Source: CAVRAZ01 sp963719135 (GTDB taxonomy: Bacteria > Pseudomonadota > Gammaproteobacteria > DSM-19610). Taken from it: a DNA stretch of 64,000 nucleotides. The translations under genes were made by a program, and so were the position numbers. Of the stretch, positions 29,215 to 38,623 are shown one piece after another. Within the stretch, counting starts at the first letter, position 1. Each line of letters starts with the position of its first letter. The notes under the pieces were generated by a model that was not told the origin of the DNA, did not search any database, and saw only the letters and a program-made list of their open reading frames with translations. Location: contig CAVRAZ010000004.1 of assembly GCA_963719135.1 (NCBI GenBank), positions 300,071-364,070 of the forward strand. Reading direction: 5' to 3'.

Positions 29215-30750
29215 ATGAGTCTGGTAAGAAAGCACTACGGATTTTCCGCCCTCAGGCACAACCTTCGGCCGTTTCTGATCGGCAAAGGCTTCCGGTTGAC
29301 GACCTCGGTGGCCGTGCTGGTGCTACTGGCGCGGTATCTTCCGCAATCGCAGTACGCGGTTTACGTGTCTCTTCAAGCCCTTGTTACGATTGTGGGTTCT
29401 GTCTCGTCGATCGGTATTCAGCAGATCATGTTGCGATATATGCCCGAACTGCGAGCTGACGGCAACAACGTCGTCATGTACAGGATGTTGTCGGTCGGAA
29501 TGATGCTCAGGTTCGCCGTCGTTTCCATATTCATGCTGGCAGGTTTGCCGTTCAAGGACTGGCTCGGCAGAACGTTCGGACTGGAAGCCTGGTTGTGGGT
29601 TGTGCCATGGTATGCAACCGTCGGTTTGGTGCGGCTCACTTCGTTGGCGCTATCACAGTCTCTGGAAGGATTGCTTTGGCAAAAAGAGGCGCAATACGGC
29701 ATGGCCCTCGCCAGCACCGTCCGCCTGATAGGGATTCCGGCCATGGTAATGCTGGATGCGATGAATCTGTGGGCGGTTACTCTGACGGAACTCTGTGGTG
29801 AAGCCGCATGTCTGGCTATGTTGATCCACGGCTGGCGTTCGAGGCGATCGGCTGACGACCACAAGAACGAGGGCGATCTGACCTGGTGGAGCAAGAATAG
29901 GCCCAGGGTGGTCCGCTTCGGGTTGTGGAGTGGATTGCTGAATCAGACAAGGATACTATACGGAAGTGCGCCGAATCGGTTGATCGCTGCCTATTTCCTC
30001 GGTCCCGCCGAGCTGGCCACGCTCGGATTCGCGGATGGTTTGACCAATCTGGCGCGCAGACTCATGCCAACGAGCCTGCTGATGAGCATGATAAGACCGA
30101 TCTTCATGGCGCACTATTCCAGCAAACAGGATTTCGGACAGCTGGTAAGGCTGACCAACCTCGTATATCGGCTCAATCTGAGTCTCCTGGCGCTGCCCAT
30201 CGTGTTGCTCATGGTCGTGGGTGAACCGCTCTTCGATTGGGTAACGGCCGGGAAATATGGATTTGCTGCGCACATTCTGGCCGGTTTCCTCGGACTTATG
30301 GTTATCGAGGGCATGCGAAGCGTACTCGAATTGTTGGTGCAGGCGGTGGAAAAGAACGAGATTCTTTTGACCAACCTGATTCAGTCCGCGTCGCTGTTTG
30401 CTGCAATTCCCCTGTTCGGTCGCGTCGGCTTATGGGCATTGGTCATCGTCAATGTGCTCGGAACAGGCGCCGCGAATATAATCATCACCTATTTTCTCAG
30501 GAAGGCCGGCTATCATTTCAGGCTTGATCTCGGGCTGTCGCTTCTGGTTGTTCTGTATTCGATACTGTCCGGATTGGCAGGGTCGCTGGTGCTTCACCAG
30601 TACGATTCCGAGCTTGTTGCAGCAGGTGTGGTCGTGATCGTGTTTGCCGGTTGCATGGCCGTCAAACTTCCGCTTCACGATGATGAGAAAGCCAAGCTCA
30701 AGGCGTTGTTGTTCAACCAATTCGGGTCGAAAAAGAAGGTCGCTGTCTGA
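29215..30750 (+). CDS. Polysaccharide flippase, Wzx-like (MOP superfamily)
   Basis: 511-residue integral membrane protein with about 12-14 hydrophobic segments. The N-terminus (GFRLTTSVAVLVLLARYL) and the loop SQYAVYVSLQALVTIVGS resemble polysaccharide-biosynthesis flippases, which move lipid-linked repeat units across the inner membrane. It starts 71 bases after the IS66 right end, so its promoter may lie in or be disturbed by the IS; the ribosome-binding site is weak. It is followed after 20 bases by a secreted hydrolase gene, so the two are probably co-transcribed. Specificity cannot be told from the sequence. Confidence 0.8.
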   Translation: MSLVRKHYGFSALRHNLRPFLIGKGFRLTTSVAVLVLLARYLPQSQYAVYVSLQALVTIVGSVSSIGIQQIMLRYMPELRADGNNVVMYRMLSVGMMLRFAVVSIFMLAGLPFKDWLGRTFGLEAWLWVVPWYATVGLVRLTSLALSQSLEGLLWQKEAQYGMALASTVRLIGIPAMVMLDAMNLWAVTLTELCGEAACLAMLIHGWRSRRSADDHKNEGDLTWWSKNRPRVVRFGLWSGLLNQTRILYGSAPNRLIAAYFLGPAELATLGFADGLTNLARRLMPTSLLMSMIRPIFMAHYSSKQDFGQLVRLTNLVYRLNLSLLALPIVLLMVVGEPLFDWVTAGKYGFAAHILAGFLGLMVIEGMRSVLELLVQAVEKNEILLTNLIQSASLFAAIPLFGRVGLWALVIVNVLGTGAANIIITYFLRKAGYHFRLDLGLSLLVVLYSILSGLAGSLVLHQYDSELVAAGVVVIVFAGCMAVKLPLHDDEKAKLKALLFNQFGSKKKVAV

Positions 30751-30770
30751 CCGTGAGGAGGTGCTTAATT

Positions 30771-32315
30771 ATGAAGTTGTTCACTATGTTTATGTGGGCA
30801 CTGCTCTACGTGACGCAGTCTGTTGCCGCCGGCACACCGTTGGATGTCAAGCCGTCAGACGCTGTGACGGTCAATGTGGACCCCCAGACAGTGGTCAGGC
30901 CGGCGTTTCCGGACAAGCTTTTCGGATTCAATATCAACTACCGTCCGTTCCAGGAGCAACTGTGGGATGACCACGCCGGACGGGTGTACAAGCAGGTTGG
31001 CAACTATCTTGGCGAATTTCCGGGCGCCATTTACCGCTATCCTGGCGGTCTTGTCGCCGACGGGTTCGACTGGACAAATGCAATAGGGCCGGAAGACAGG
31101 CGCGCGCCGCAGCGCACGGTATTCAATATGCCACCGGCCAAGATCATGTTCGGTATCGATGAATATCTGGCGATGTTGAAGCAAGTCAACGGCAGTTTCT
31201 GGTATGTGCTCAACCTCGTCGGAACCGATCCGTTGGACCCAAAGAAGGAAGCGGACGAGAACCAGGTGGCTGCAAGCAATGGCCGTCTGTCCCGCTATAT
31301 GCTCGATAGGGTTCCTGATCAGACGCGGTACTACCAGTTGGGAAACGAACTGGATCGGGACGGCTATGAATGGCCCGTCGACAAATATGTGTCAAGGGCC
31401 AGGAAGACCATCGATGCGATTCATTCGGTCGACAAGGACGCGCAATTCGTTGCGTTCCTTAGGGATTTTGTCTGGACGTACAAAAAGGACAAGAACCGAG
31501 GGGTCAGCCGTCCGGAGCAGTTCATGGGCGACGTACTGAAGGGATTGCCGGAAATCCACGACTATTCCCTCCACCATTACTACTGCGGCAAACGGGAAGA
31601 CGGCAAGTCACGGGACGTAACCTTCTGGTTGAAACAAGTTACAGCGAGCATCCGGACGTATCGATCGACCAGAGGTGATGACCCGAGCATCTGGATTACC
31701 GAGCACTCCCGACAGATGAGCAGCGATCAGCCGGCGAAGGACTTGACGGTTCAGTACTCAAGCAACCTGGGCGGCGCCTTGTGCACCGCCGACTACTTGA
31801 TAGCGATCGCACAGGTTCCGCAGGTCAAGGGCGCGGTCTGGCACGGGCTGAATGCGGGACCATGGCAGCTTTTCGATGCGAGCGTTCACTACAACGATCT
31901 CAGGCCGAGACCCGTGTATTGGGCATTGCGAGTGCTTCGAGGGATGGATCTGCCGATCGTACTGCAAACCGTTACCTCGAGCCCGAACCGGAGTGGGAGC
32001 AGCGGCGGGTATGACGTCCGGGCCGTTGCTTTCAGCAATGAGACCAGAGAAAAGCTCGGCCTCTGGCTGGTCAATTACTATACCCGACCCGTGTCAGCGC
32101 GAATCATCTACAAGCCTTTGGCTTCACAGACGGTCGACGTGAAGCACTCATTCGTGGAGGGGCAGGAGGGGCGCGATCCGGACGATCTGAACGTACCTCC
32201 GGATCAGACCCTCCAGACTCAGGAAACGAGGGCAAAGGTCACGCAGGAAGGCGTGTTGACTCTCACCTTGCCGCCTGCTTCTGTCTCCAGTTTCACAGTC
32301 ACGAGCGTAAAGTAG
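30771..32315 (+). CDS. Secreted glycoside hydrolase-like protein, clan GH-A type
   Basis: 514 residues. The ATG at 30771 follows AGGAGG at good spacing and opens a signal peptide of about 20 residues (ends QSVAA). YRYPGGLVADGFDW and YYQLGNELDRDGYEW resemble the GH39/GH51/GH79 group: the Asn-Glu pair puts a likely acid/base at Glu193. IWITEHSRQM puts a likely nucleophile at Glu311. A beta-rich C-terminal part follows the barrel, as in those families. I cannot assign a family or substrate. Secretion plus the position right after the flippase suggests that it trims or turns over the exported polysaccharide; that is inference. Confidence 0.72.
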   Translation: MKLFTMFMWALLYVTQSVAAGTPLDVKPSDAVTVNVDPQTVVRPAFPDKLFGFNINYRPFQEQLWDDHAGRVYKQVGNYLGEFPGAIYRYPGGLVADGFDWTNAIGPEDRRAPQRTVFNMPPAKIMFGIDEYLAMLKQVNGSFWYVLNLVGTDPLDPKKEADENQVAASNGRLSRYMLDRVPDQTRYYQLGNELDRDGYEWPVDKYVSRARKTIDAIHSVDKDAQFVAFLRDFVWTYKKDKNRGVSRPEQFMGDVLKGLPEIHDYSLHHYYCGKREDGKSRDVTFWLKQVTASIRTYRSTRGDDPSIWITEHSRQMSSDQPAKDLTVQYSSNLGGALCTADYLIAIAQVPQVKGAVWHGLNAGPWQLFDASVHYNDLRPRPVYWALRVLRGMDLPIVLQTVTSSPNRSGSSGGYDVRAVAFSNETREKLGLWLVNYYTRPVSARIIYKPLASQTVDVKHSFVEGQEGRDPDDLNVPPDQTLQTQETRAKVTQEGVLTLTLPPASVSSFTVTSVK

Positions 32316-32541
32316 TCCGGGGCGGTTGTATCCATGGAATTCGGCGCCCGCCGATGGTCTCCGGCTCTGACACCGACTGTGTGCGGAGACGGCCCGGCTG
32401 AAGGTCGTGTTTATCGGTGAATCTGTGTCACAGTCCATCTGAGCCTGGCCGACGCCGAACGGTTCTGTAAGCGTCCAGACGATGGACGCTAAACCCTGCC
32501 CAGGGGGCCGTCAACTCCATGCATGCGGCGGCGTTTACCGG

Positions 32542-33585
32542 CTAGCCGTACAGGCGTTCGTAAAATGACAGGTATTCACCGGTTCGGACCCGGTCGCACC
32601 AATCCCGGTGGTTCAGGTACCAGTCCACTGTCTGCCCCAGTCCGGTGGCGAAATCGTGACTCGGGAACCAGCCAAGCTCAGTCTGTATCTTTGCGGAATC
32701 AATCGCGTAACGCCGATCATGACCGGGGCGATCCTTCACAAAACTAATCAGGTCACGATAGGATCGCTCGCCAGGGACACGTTCGTCGAGCGCATCGCAG
32801 AGCATCTCCACGATCGTGATATTGCGCTGCTCGTTATTACCGCCGATGTTGTAGACTTGACCCGTCCGGCCGCGCTCAAGCACCGCGGCGATGCCGCTGC
32901 AATGGTCCTCCACAAATAACCAGTCCCGGATATTTCTGCCGTCGCCGTAGACCGGCAGCTGCTTGCCGTCCAGGGCATTCAGGATGACCAGTGGAATCAA
33001 CTTTTCGGGAAATTGAAACGGTCCGTAGTTGTTCGAGCAGTTGGTCGTCAGAACCGCGAGCTTGTACGTTTCATGGTAGGCGCGCACCAGATGATCCGAC
33101 GCGGCTTTGGATGCGGAGTAAGGGCTGTTGGGCCGATACGGGCTCATCTCGGTAAATGCAGGGTCGTCCTCTCCCAGGCTTCCATAGACTTCGTCGGTGG
33201 AAACATGCAGAAAACGCTTGTCGTCCCTGTCGCCCCAGATCTTGCGCGTTGCTTCCAGCAGCGAGAAAGTCCCCTCGATGTTGGTCCGTATGAACGCCTC
33301 AGGCCCCATGATCGAACGATCGACGTGAGACTCGGCGGCAAAATGAACGACAAAATCAACGTCTTCGTCGGCAATCAAACTTTCCACCAGCGGCTTGTCG
33401 CAGATATCGCCGTGGACAAAACTGTAGTTCGGGCTGCGCCTTGCATCGTCGAGGCTTTCCAGGTTGCCTGCGTAGGTCAAGGCATCGAGGTTGATGATGT
33501 GATCGGCCGGGTGTGTGCCGAGCCAGTAACGGACAAAGTTTCCGCCGATGAACCCGGCGCCACCGGTCACAATTAATTTTGACAT
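32542..33585 (-). CDS. rmlB: dTDP-glucose 4,6-dehydratase (block 1)
   Basis: 347 residues, full length. It converts dTDP-glucose to dTDP-4-keto-6-deoxyglucose, the second step to dTDP-L-rhamnose. The NAD-binding Rossmann motif G-x-x-G-x-x-G lies at residues 8-14. Catalytic residues are visible: Thr130-Asp131-Glu132 (STDEVYG) and Tyr156-x3-Lys160 (YSASK). The start overlaps the natural end of rmlD by 13 bases, so the block rmlA-C-D-B is an operon read leftward. This is the only complete rmlB here; the second copy is cut by IS4. Confidence 0.95.
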   Translation of the reverse strand: MSKLIVTGGAGFIGGNFVRYWLGTHPADHIINLDALTYAGNLESLDDARRSPNYSFVHGDICDKPLVESLIADEDVDFVVHFAAESHVDRSIMGPEAFIRTNIEGTFSLLEATRKIWGDRDDKRFLHVSTDEVYGSLGEDDPAFTEMSPYRPNSPYSASKAASDHLVRAYHETYKLAVLTTNCSNNYGPFQFPEKLIPLVILNALDGKQLPVYGDGRNIRDWLFVEDHCSGIAAVLERGRTGQVYNIGGNNEQRNITIVEMLCDALDERVPGERSYRDLISFVKDRPGHDRRYAIDSAKIQTELGWFPSHDFATGLGQTVDWYLNHRDWCDRVRTGEYLSFYERLYG

Positions 33586-34438
33586 TCGCGTAATTCTCTC
33601 AGCATGTTGCGTAGGCTATCCCGCCAATGAGGGATCGGGTTATCCAGCTCTGCACGTATCTTTTCCTTGCTCAGTACGAAGCAGGCGGGGCGGGCAGGGG
33701 GTATTCATGTGTCGCTATCGGCAACAAGCGTTGCAGATTCAGCTGAAATCCCAGGCCGGACGCCTCCTCCGCGATGGCCAGTGCGAAATCATACCAACTG
33801 GCCACTCCTTCGTTGGTGAAGTGATAGGTGCCCCGCTTCTGCTTATCAAGCAATTCGATGACGGCGGACGCAATATCGAGCGTCCAACTGGGCGTGCCAA
33901 TCTGGTCAGAAACGATGCGCAACTCCGTACGTTCTTGCGCAAGTCTCAATATCGTCCTGACGAAATTGGCACCGTGAACACCGTAGACCCAAGCTGTTCT
34001 GATGATCAGCGCCTGGTCGTCAATACTGCGAACTGCTTGCTCGCCTTCCCACTTGGTCTGTCCGTAGACATTGATCGGACGGCCTTCGGCATCCTCCCGG
34101 TACGGTCTGCCCTGGCTTCCGTCAAACACGTAGTCCGTCGAAATGTGAACCAAGCGTCCCTGTGAGTCGCTCACGGCGCGCGCGAGCGCAGCAGCAGAAT
34201 CGCGATTGACGAGATATGCCTCATCGGCCTCCTTTTCGGCCTTATCCACCTGCGTATAAGCCGCGCAATTGATCACCCAGTCCGGGCTGTCGCGCTTGAT
34301 CTGCGCGCCTATGCTGTCAGGCGTCAGGAAATTCATGGTGTCCAGGCCGGGCGTGAATACTTCATCGCCGCGGCTGCGCAGCAGTTTGCAGAGTTCCGTG
34401 CCCAACTGCCCGGCCGCGCCGGTCACCAGGATCCTCAT
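33573..34438 (-). pseudogene. rmlD: dTDP-4-dehydrorhamnose reductase (block 1), frameshifted near the C-terminus
   Basis: Last enzyme of dTDP-L-rhamnose synthesis. It starts MRILVTGAAGQLG with the nucleotide-binding motif, and catalytic Tyr/Lys are present (VYGQTKWEGE). A missing base in the GC run near 33692 sends the frame to a stop at 33671, after EYPLPAPPASY. Restoring one base gives the tail seen in the second copy (KEKIR ... LDNPIPHWR ... LRNMLRELRECQN) and a 288-residue protein, two shorter than that copy. The lost part is about 40 C-terminal residues, including the helix that borders the sugar site in known RmlD, so function is doubtful as written. Confidence 0.85.
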
Positions 34439-34440
34439 CG

Positions 34441-34998
34441 TCAGGCGCCGTACCTGGGCAGAAGTTGATCCATTTCGGCCAGCGGCCGGTACTTGCGATC
34501 CTTCTCGGACAACCTGGCCGGTGTGGACACCGGCCAATCGATGTTCAGCGCAGGATCGTTCCAGACTACACCCTGTTCATCACCCGGATCATAGTAGTCC
34601 GTGCATTTGTAAAGAAAATCAGCGATTTCACTCAAGACGTAAAATCCGTGAGCGAAGCCGGGTGGTACATAAAGCATTCTGAAGTTCTCGTCGCTCAGGA
34701 TTTCGCCGCACCATTGCCCAAAAGTCGGTGAACCCTTGCGAACGTCCACGGCCACGTCAAAGACTTCGCCACGAACGACGCGTACGAGTTTTCCCTGCGG
34801 CCTCTTGAGTTGGTAATGCAGGCCGCGCAGGACACCTTTGGAAGAGCGGGAATGGTTGTCCTGAACAAAAGCAATCTCGATCCCGTGTTCGGCATAGCGA
34901 CGGTGGTTATACGATTCGAGAAAGAAACCGCGGTTATCTCCGTAGACGTTCGGCTCAATGAGCAGGACATCCGGGACTGACAGTGGCTTTATGACCAT
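34441..34998 (-). CDS. rmlC: dTDP-4-dehydrorhamnose 3,5-epimerase (block 1)
   Basis: 185 residues, full-length cupin-fold epimerase, third step to dTDP-L-rhamnose. The catalytic His61 lies in RGLHYQL; RGFFLESYN, VRGEVFDVAVD, LYVPPGFAHGF and TDYYDPGDEQGVVWND are family hallmarks. The start overlaps the end of rmlA (ATGGTCATAA-type overlap), and two bases separate its stop from rmlD. Intact here; the second copy is frameshifted. Confidence 0.95.
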   Translation of the reverse strand: MVIKPLSVPDVLLIEPNVYGDNRGFFLESYNHRRYAEHGIEIAFVQDNHSRSSKGVLRGLHYQLKRPQGKLVRVVRGEVFDVAVDVRKGSPTFGQWCGEILSDENFRMLYVPPGFAHGFYVLSEIADFLYKCTDYYDPGDEQGVVWNDPALNIDWPVSTPARLSEKDRKYRPLAEMDQLLPRYGA

Positions 34999-35874
34999 TC
35001 TTTCCCCTGCTTCAGAGTGCGCATCAGGTAGGTGCCATAATTGTTCTTCATCAAGGGTTCAGCCAGTCTGGTAAGCTGTGCGTCGTCGATAAACCCCATT
35101 CGCCAGGCGATCTCCTCGATGCACGCTATTTTCAGGCCTTGCCGCGATTCGATCGTTTCGACGTAGCTTGCCGCCTGCATGCAACAGGGCCGAATGGGTC
35201 CCGGTGTCGAGCCAGGCTGAGCCTCTGCCAAGGATTTGAACATGCAGCTCACCGCGTCGCAGGTAGGCAAGGTTGAGGTCGGTGATTTCCAGTTCACCAC
35301 GTGGTGACGGCGCCAATTGCGAGGCGAGTTCGGCGACCTGGCTGTCGTAAAAATACAGGCCGGTAACGGGATAGTTCGAACGGGCGTGGGTCGGCTTCTC
35401 TTCCAGCCCCACGGCATTTCCGTCGTCGTCCAGTTCGATGACGCCATAGCGTTCCGGATCCACGACCTGGTAGCAGAATACCGTGGCGCCCTGGGTGCGT
35501 TGCGCGACCTTCTGAAGGCTTTCGGCGAGGCCGTGACCATAGAAAATGTTGTCGCCGAGGATCAGGCAGCATGGCGAGCCTTTCAGAAACGTCTTTCCTA
35601 TAAGAAATGCCTGTGCAATTCCGCCCGAGGTCGGCTGCTCCGCATAACTGAATTCGAGCCCGAGCGCACTGCCGTCACCCAGTAACCGCTCAAACAAGGG
35701 CAGCGAGTCCGGCGTCGAGATCACGAGTATTTCGCGAATACCGGCAAGCATCAGCACCGAAAGCGGGTAGTAGATCATCGGCTTGTCATAAACGGGCATG
35801 AGCTGCTTGCTGACCACTCGCGTCAACGGGTAAATGCGGGTACCCGACCCGCCGGCGAGAATAATGCCTTTCAT
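34989..35874 (-). pseudogene. rmlA: Glucose-1-phosphate thymidylyltransferase (block 1), frameshifted
   Basis: First enzyme of the rhamnose pathway. The N-terminal nucleotidyltransferase core is intact: GGSGTRIYPLTRVVSKQLMP at residues 8-27, LGDNIF, EEKP, and LDTGTH near residue 220. Inside the codons for SALLQAAS a 4-base insertion (TGCATGCA where TGCA is expected, 35176-35183) changes the frame. The C-terminal 65 residues (VETIESRQGLKIACIEE ...) continue in another frame to 34989. Removing four bases gives 293 residues, the usual size. As written the product loses its helical C-terminal end and carries a foreign tail. Confidence 0.87.
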
Positions 35875-36743
35875 CCGGAAATCCTGTGAGCCGTCATGCC
35901 ATGGATTGTACTGATGCGAATTGTCGGTGCACGGCCATTCAATGCGGCCATCGCTGTGATCCGGCCCACCGCCTGCTGCAGATGATCATCGTCTAAGACG
36001 TATCGGGTTCTGTTGGTGTGCCTTGATACCGCGCGTCGGGCATTTCAACGCTTTAAGGTGCTGTGAAGACCCTCAAACGTTGGCCGAAGTATAGCGGGCC
36101 GGTTGCAAGGCTTGCAACGGTGGCAGGGTAGCAGGCTCGGTAAGCAGGCAGTTCAGGGGCCGATTCCGCGGGCAGGCGCAGGTGGCGGGCGGCTGTGCGA
36201 ATGTGGGAAGGGTTCTTGCTTCAGTCACCACGCTTGAACCTATGGGTTACCCTGCATGCGGATATGGTGCCGAGTCGGAGTGCAGCGGCATTGGGACGCA
36301 GGAAATGCGGCGGGCGCGACTGGTTACAGGCGCTGCGCGCCATGGAGAGCGAAGCGAAGGCGCGTAGTCTCGCGGTAGGCGTAGGCGCGGGCGTATGGCC
36401 GTAGTGGCGCGGGGCCGAAAGGTCCCAAGCCAGCGGAGGGCATATGCAAGCGCATCCGACACGCCGTCAAGCCATTTGCGGGAGTGCTGCGTAGCCAGCA
36501 CCGAGCGTGCGATGGTGTGGCGAAGCGGCACGGACGCAGGGCGGCCGGGGCATAATAGGCTGTCGTGACAAGCGAGGGCGAAACGGCGACTTGGATGTCC
36601 CGTTTCGCATCCTGAGCGTCACGACACACTTGGTCCGGACTTTGATTCTCGAACCCGCCATGGGTTGGCCAGGACCGGTCTGATGGCACCATTTTGGGGC
36701 CGGTACCTTCCGGCCTTCTTTAGAACGCCGGCGTCAGGCAATC
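35875..36743. other. Gap of about 870 bp between rmlA and the polymerase gene
   Basis: No gene supported. The first 50 bases resemble the matching region before the second rmlA (43381-43430), so they may hold a conserved leader or promoter read leftward. Most of the rest has no counterpart in the 397-bp gap of the second block, so extra sequence has entered here or been lost there. Short frames of 60-120 codons overlap on both strands and look like noise. Confidence 0.5.
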
Positions 36744-38251
36744 TTATTGCGGGTTTCTCCGATCCAGTGTGCTGGCTGGAGCGGGCTGTCGGAGCCAATA
36801 CGCCAAATAGCCGAACATGGTGACCACGATTGCCTGATAACCGATGTGGAAGACAAAGAAATTCTTGTGCCACAGACTGATGAACAGCACGGCGATTGCC
36901 CCCTGCAAGCCCAGGAAAATGCCCGACTGTTCCATGTTGCCGGCGTATCGTCGCTCGAGTTCATTGGCATTACGGAACGCGACCATGAACAGAGCGACAA
37001 TTATCGCGAACCCTATAATTCCCGACTCCCACAGAATGGCGATGACTGCTATGTTGCCTATGCCGAAACTCAGCGGATCGCTGATTCCCAGTTTCTTTGC
37101 CAGATCGTTGTGGTCATCAGCGCGAGTCACGCCGACGCCGTAGCCGAGCAGGGTATTGGTGACCGAGCCGTGGTCCTCCAACCAGAGTTTCATGGCCCCG
37201 CCGCGGCTGAGCTTGCCCTCCTGCGAGTCAGCTTCCTCGAGATTGTATTCCAGCGTGTATGTAATCAGATCTGACCAGCTTTGCACCTTGCCTTCCGGCG
37301 CCTGCTTCATGTAGGCCACAAACATTATTGCCACGATAGCTGTGGTCAGTATGCCGACACCGATGAAACGTGTCAGGTTTCGAAAGATATCGCGCCTGAA
37401 AATAACCAGGAATACCGTTACGACGTAAACCACCGAGACCTTCGCTTCATTGATCATCACCGGCGCCAGGATGACAGCCGAGATGACCAGTGTACGGACG
37501 GTGGAAATAACTTTGTTTTTCCAGAGCGCGAGCAGGCAGGACCAGACAAGGAACATGTATGCCGCCAACACGGCGTTGGCGCCCCCGCCCTGATGGAACC
37601 GCCAAATGTTCCCGATACTATATCCAGCGGCACAATGCCTTTCTCGATGCCGTGGCGACCCGGCACGATCCAGAAATACTGGTGCAGAGCGAAAGGCACC
37701 TGAATCAGAGCCAGTATCCATATCGCCTTCGGCAATTGCTTCTCCATCAGGTCCTTGTCCCAATTGATCAACGCCATGGCGAACAGCATGCCCCAGAGTT
37801 GAAAATAACCTTTGAGACCCGTTGCAACGGTCGCAAGGTCCTGCATGTTTATTATGGCGGATGCCACATTGGCGATGATGAATGCCAGCAGCAGCCATAT
37901 CAACGCCGGCGTCTTGTCACTGTTGGATCGCGTTGTGGGCGTCTTGACGTACTGAATCAGGGTATGGACTACCAGCATCGCGGATATCGGCAAAGCCGCC
38001 CAGCGAATGAGTTCCAACGGGGGATAATACAGCTGCGCCAGCCCTGATATCACGAAGCTGACCGCAATGCCGGCCCAGAACATCGCGACGGGGGATATGG
38101 CCGCAACCAGCCCCGCAAAGGCTCCGATGAATAGCAAAACCAGTCTCAGGTCGCCCGTCGAAGCGACGATGCCTGCGAGAATCGATACCACGATCCCGGT
38201 GATCCATAGCGAAAGATCCTGGTACCTGATCGATTGGATTGCCTTCTTCAT
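36744..38251 (-). pseudogene. O-antigen polymerase/ligase-like membrane protein (block 1), frameshifted
   Basis: Polytopic membrane protein related to the intact 502-residue protein at 43778-45286. The N-terminal part (from 38251) and the C-terminal part (to 36744) lie in two frames that meet at about 37593, after GTFGGSI. One base is missing in the codon before CAG-GGC-GGG. Adding one base gives exactly 502 residues, the length of the second copy. Conserved stretches include LAQLYYPPLELIRW, LPKAIW, VPGRHGI, KVSVVYVV and LGYGVG. As written the gene is broken; indel error or real decay cannot be told apart. Confidence 0.82.
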
Positions 38252-38324
38252 GTGCTATCACCCCGAATACCACCCCTGTGTCCGGCGCCGGGCCCAGGTG
38301 CGTGGTGTGGAAACGCCGGGCGGA

Positions 38325-38623
38325 CTACCGCCACATTGACAGATTCCGCGACAAGATGGATTCGAGTCGCGATATATCGTCGTCGAATACCGCGGTTAAC
38401 CTGCGAATGGTTTCGTCCTGAACTTCCGGAACAACCGATTCGCCGGACACTTAGTTGACTTTCCTGTAGATCCCGCTCAACCCCAGTTTGCCGGCAAATT
38501 TCCAGATAAAATCCAAACCCGCTCGACGCATCATGCTTCGCGCATTCTTGCGAAGCGATTCGAGGCCGGCGTACCGGTTGACGTAGCTCCGATTGGAGCG
38601 ATTGTTGAGGGCGGCGGGGAGAT
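38325..38623 (-). pseudogene. Sulfotransferase remnant (block 1): 5' end lost to IS4, internal stop
   Basis: Translated right to left from the IS4 edge it reads AALNNRSNRSYVNRYAGLES..., parallel to AALHNRSNPGYVNRYKGLEA in the sulfotransferase at 44952-46205. The match continues through RRAGLDF(I/V)W to (R/K)KVN. There a TAA at 38451-38453 replaces the Gln codon of the other copy. Beyond it the match resumes (PEVQDETIRRLTAVFDDD) and ends at a TAG at 38325-38327. So this is the C-terminal third of a duplicated sulfotransferase gene that has lost its start and gained a nonsense codon. It is missed by simple open-frame searches. Confidence 0.85.

Noticed and set aside
32470..32490. Inverted repeat AGCGTCCA/TGGACGCT between convergent genes as a terminator
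   Set aside because: An 8-bp stem without a T run on either strand; too weak to call.
36182..36692. Small open frames (60-120 codons) between rmlA and the polymerase
   Set aside because: Overlapping frames on both strands, no ribosome-binding sites and no counterpart in the second block.
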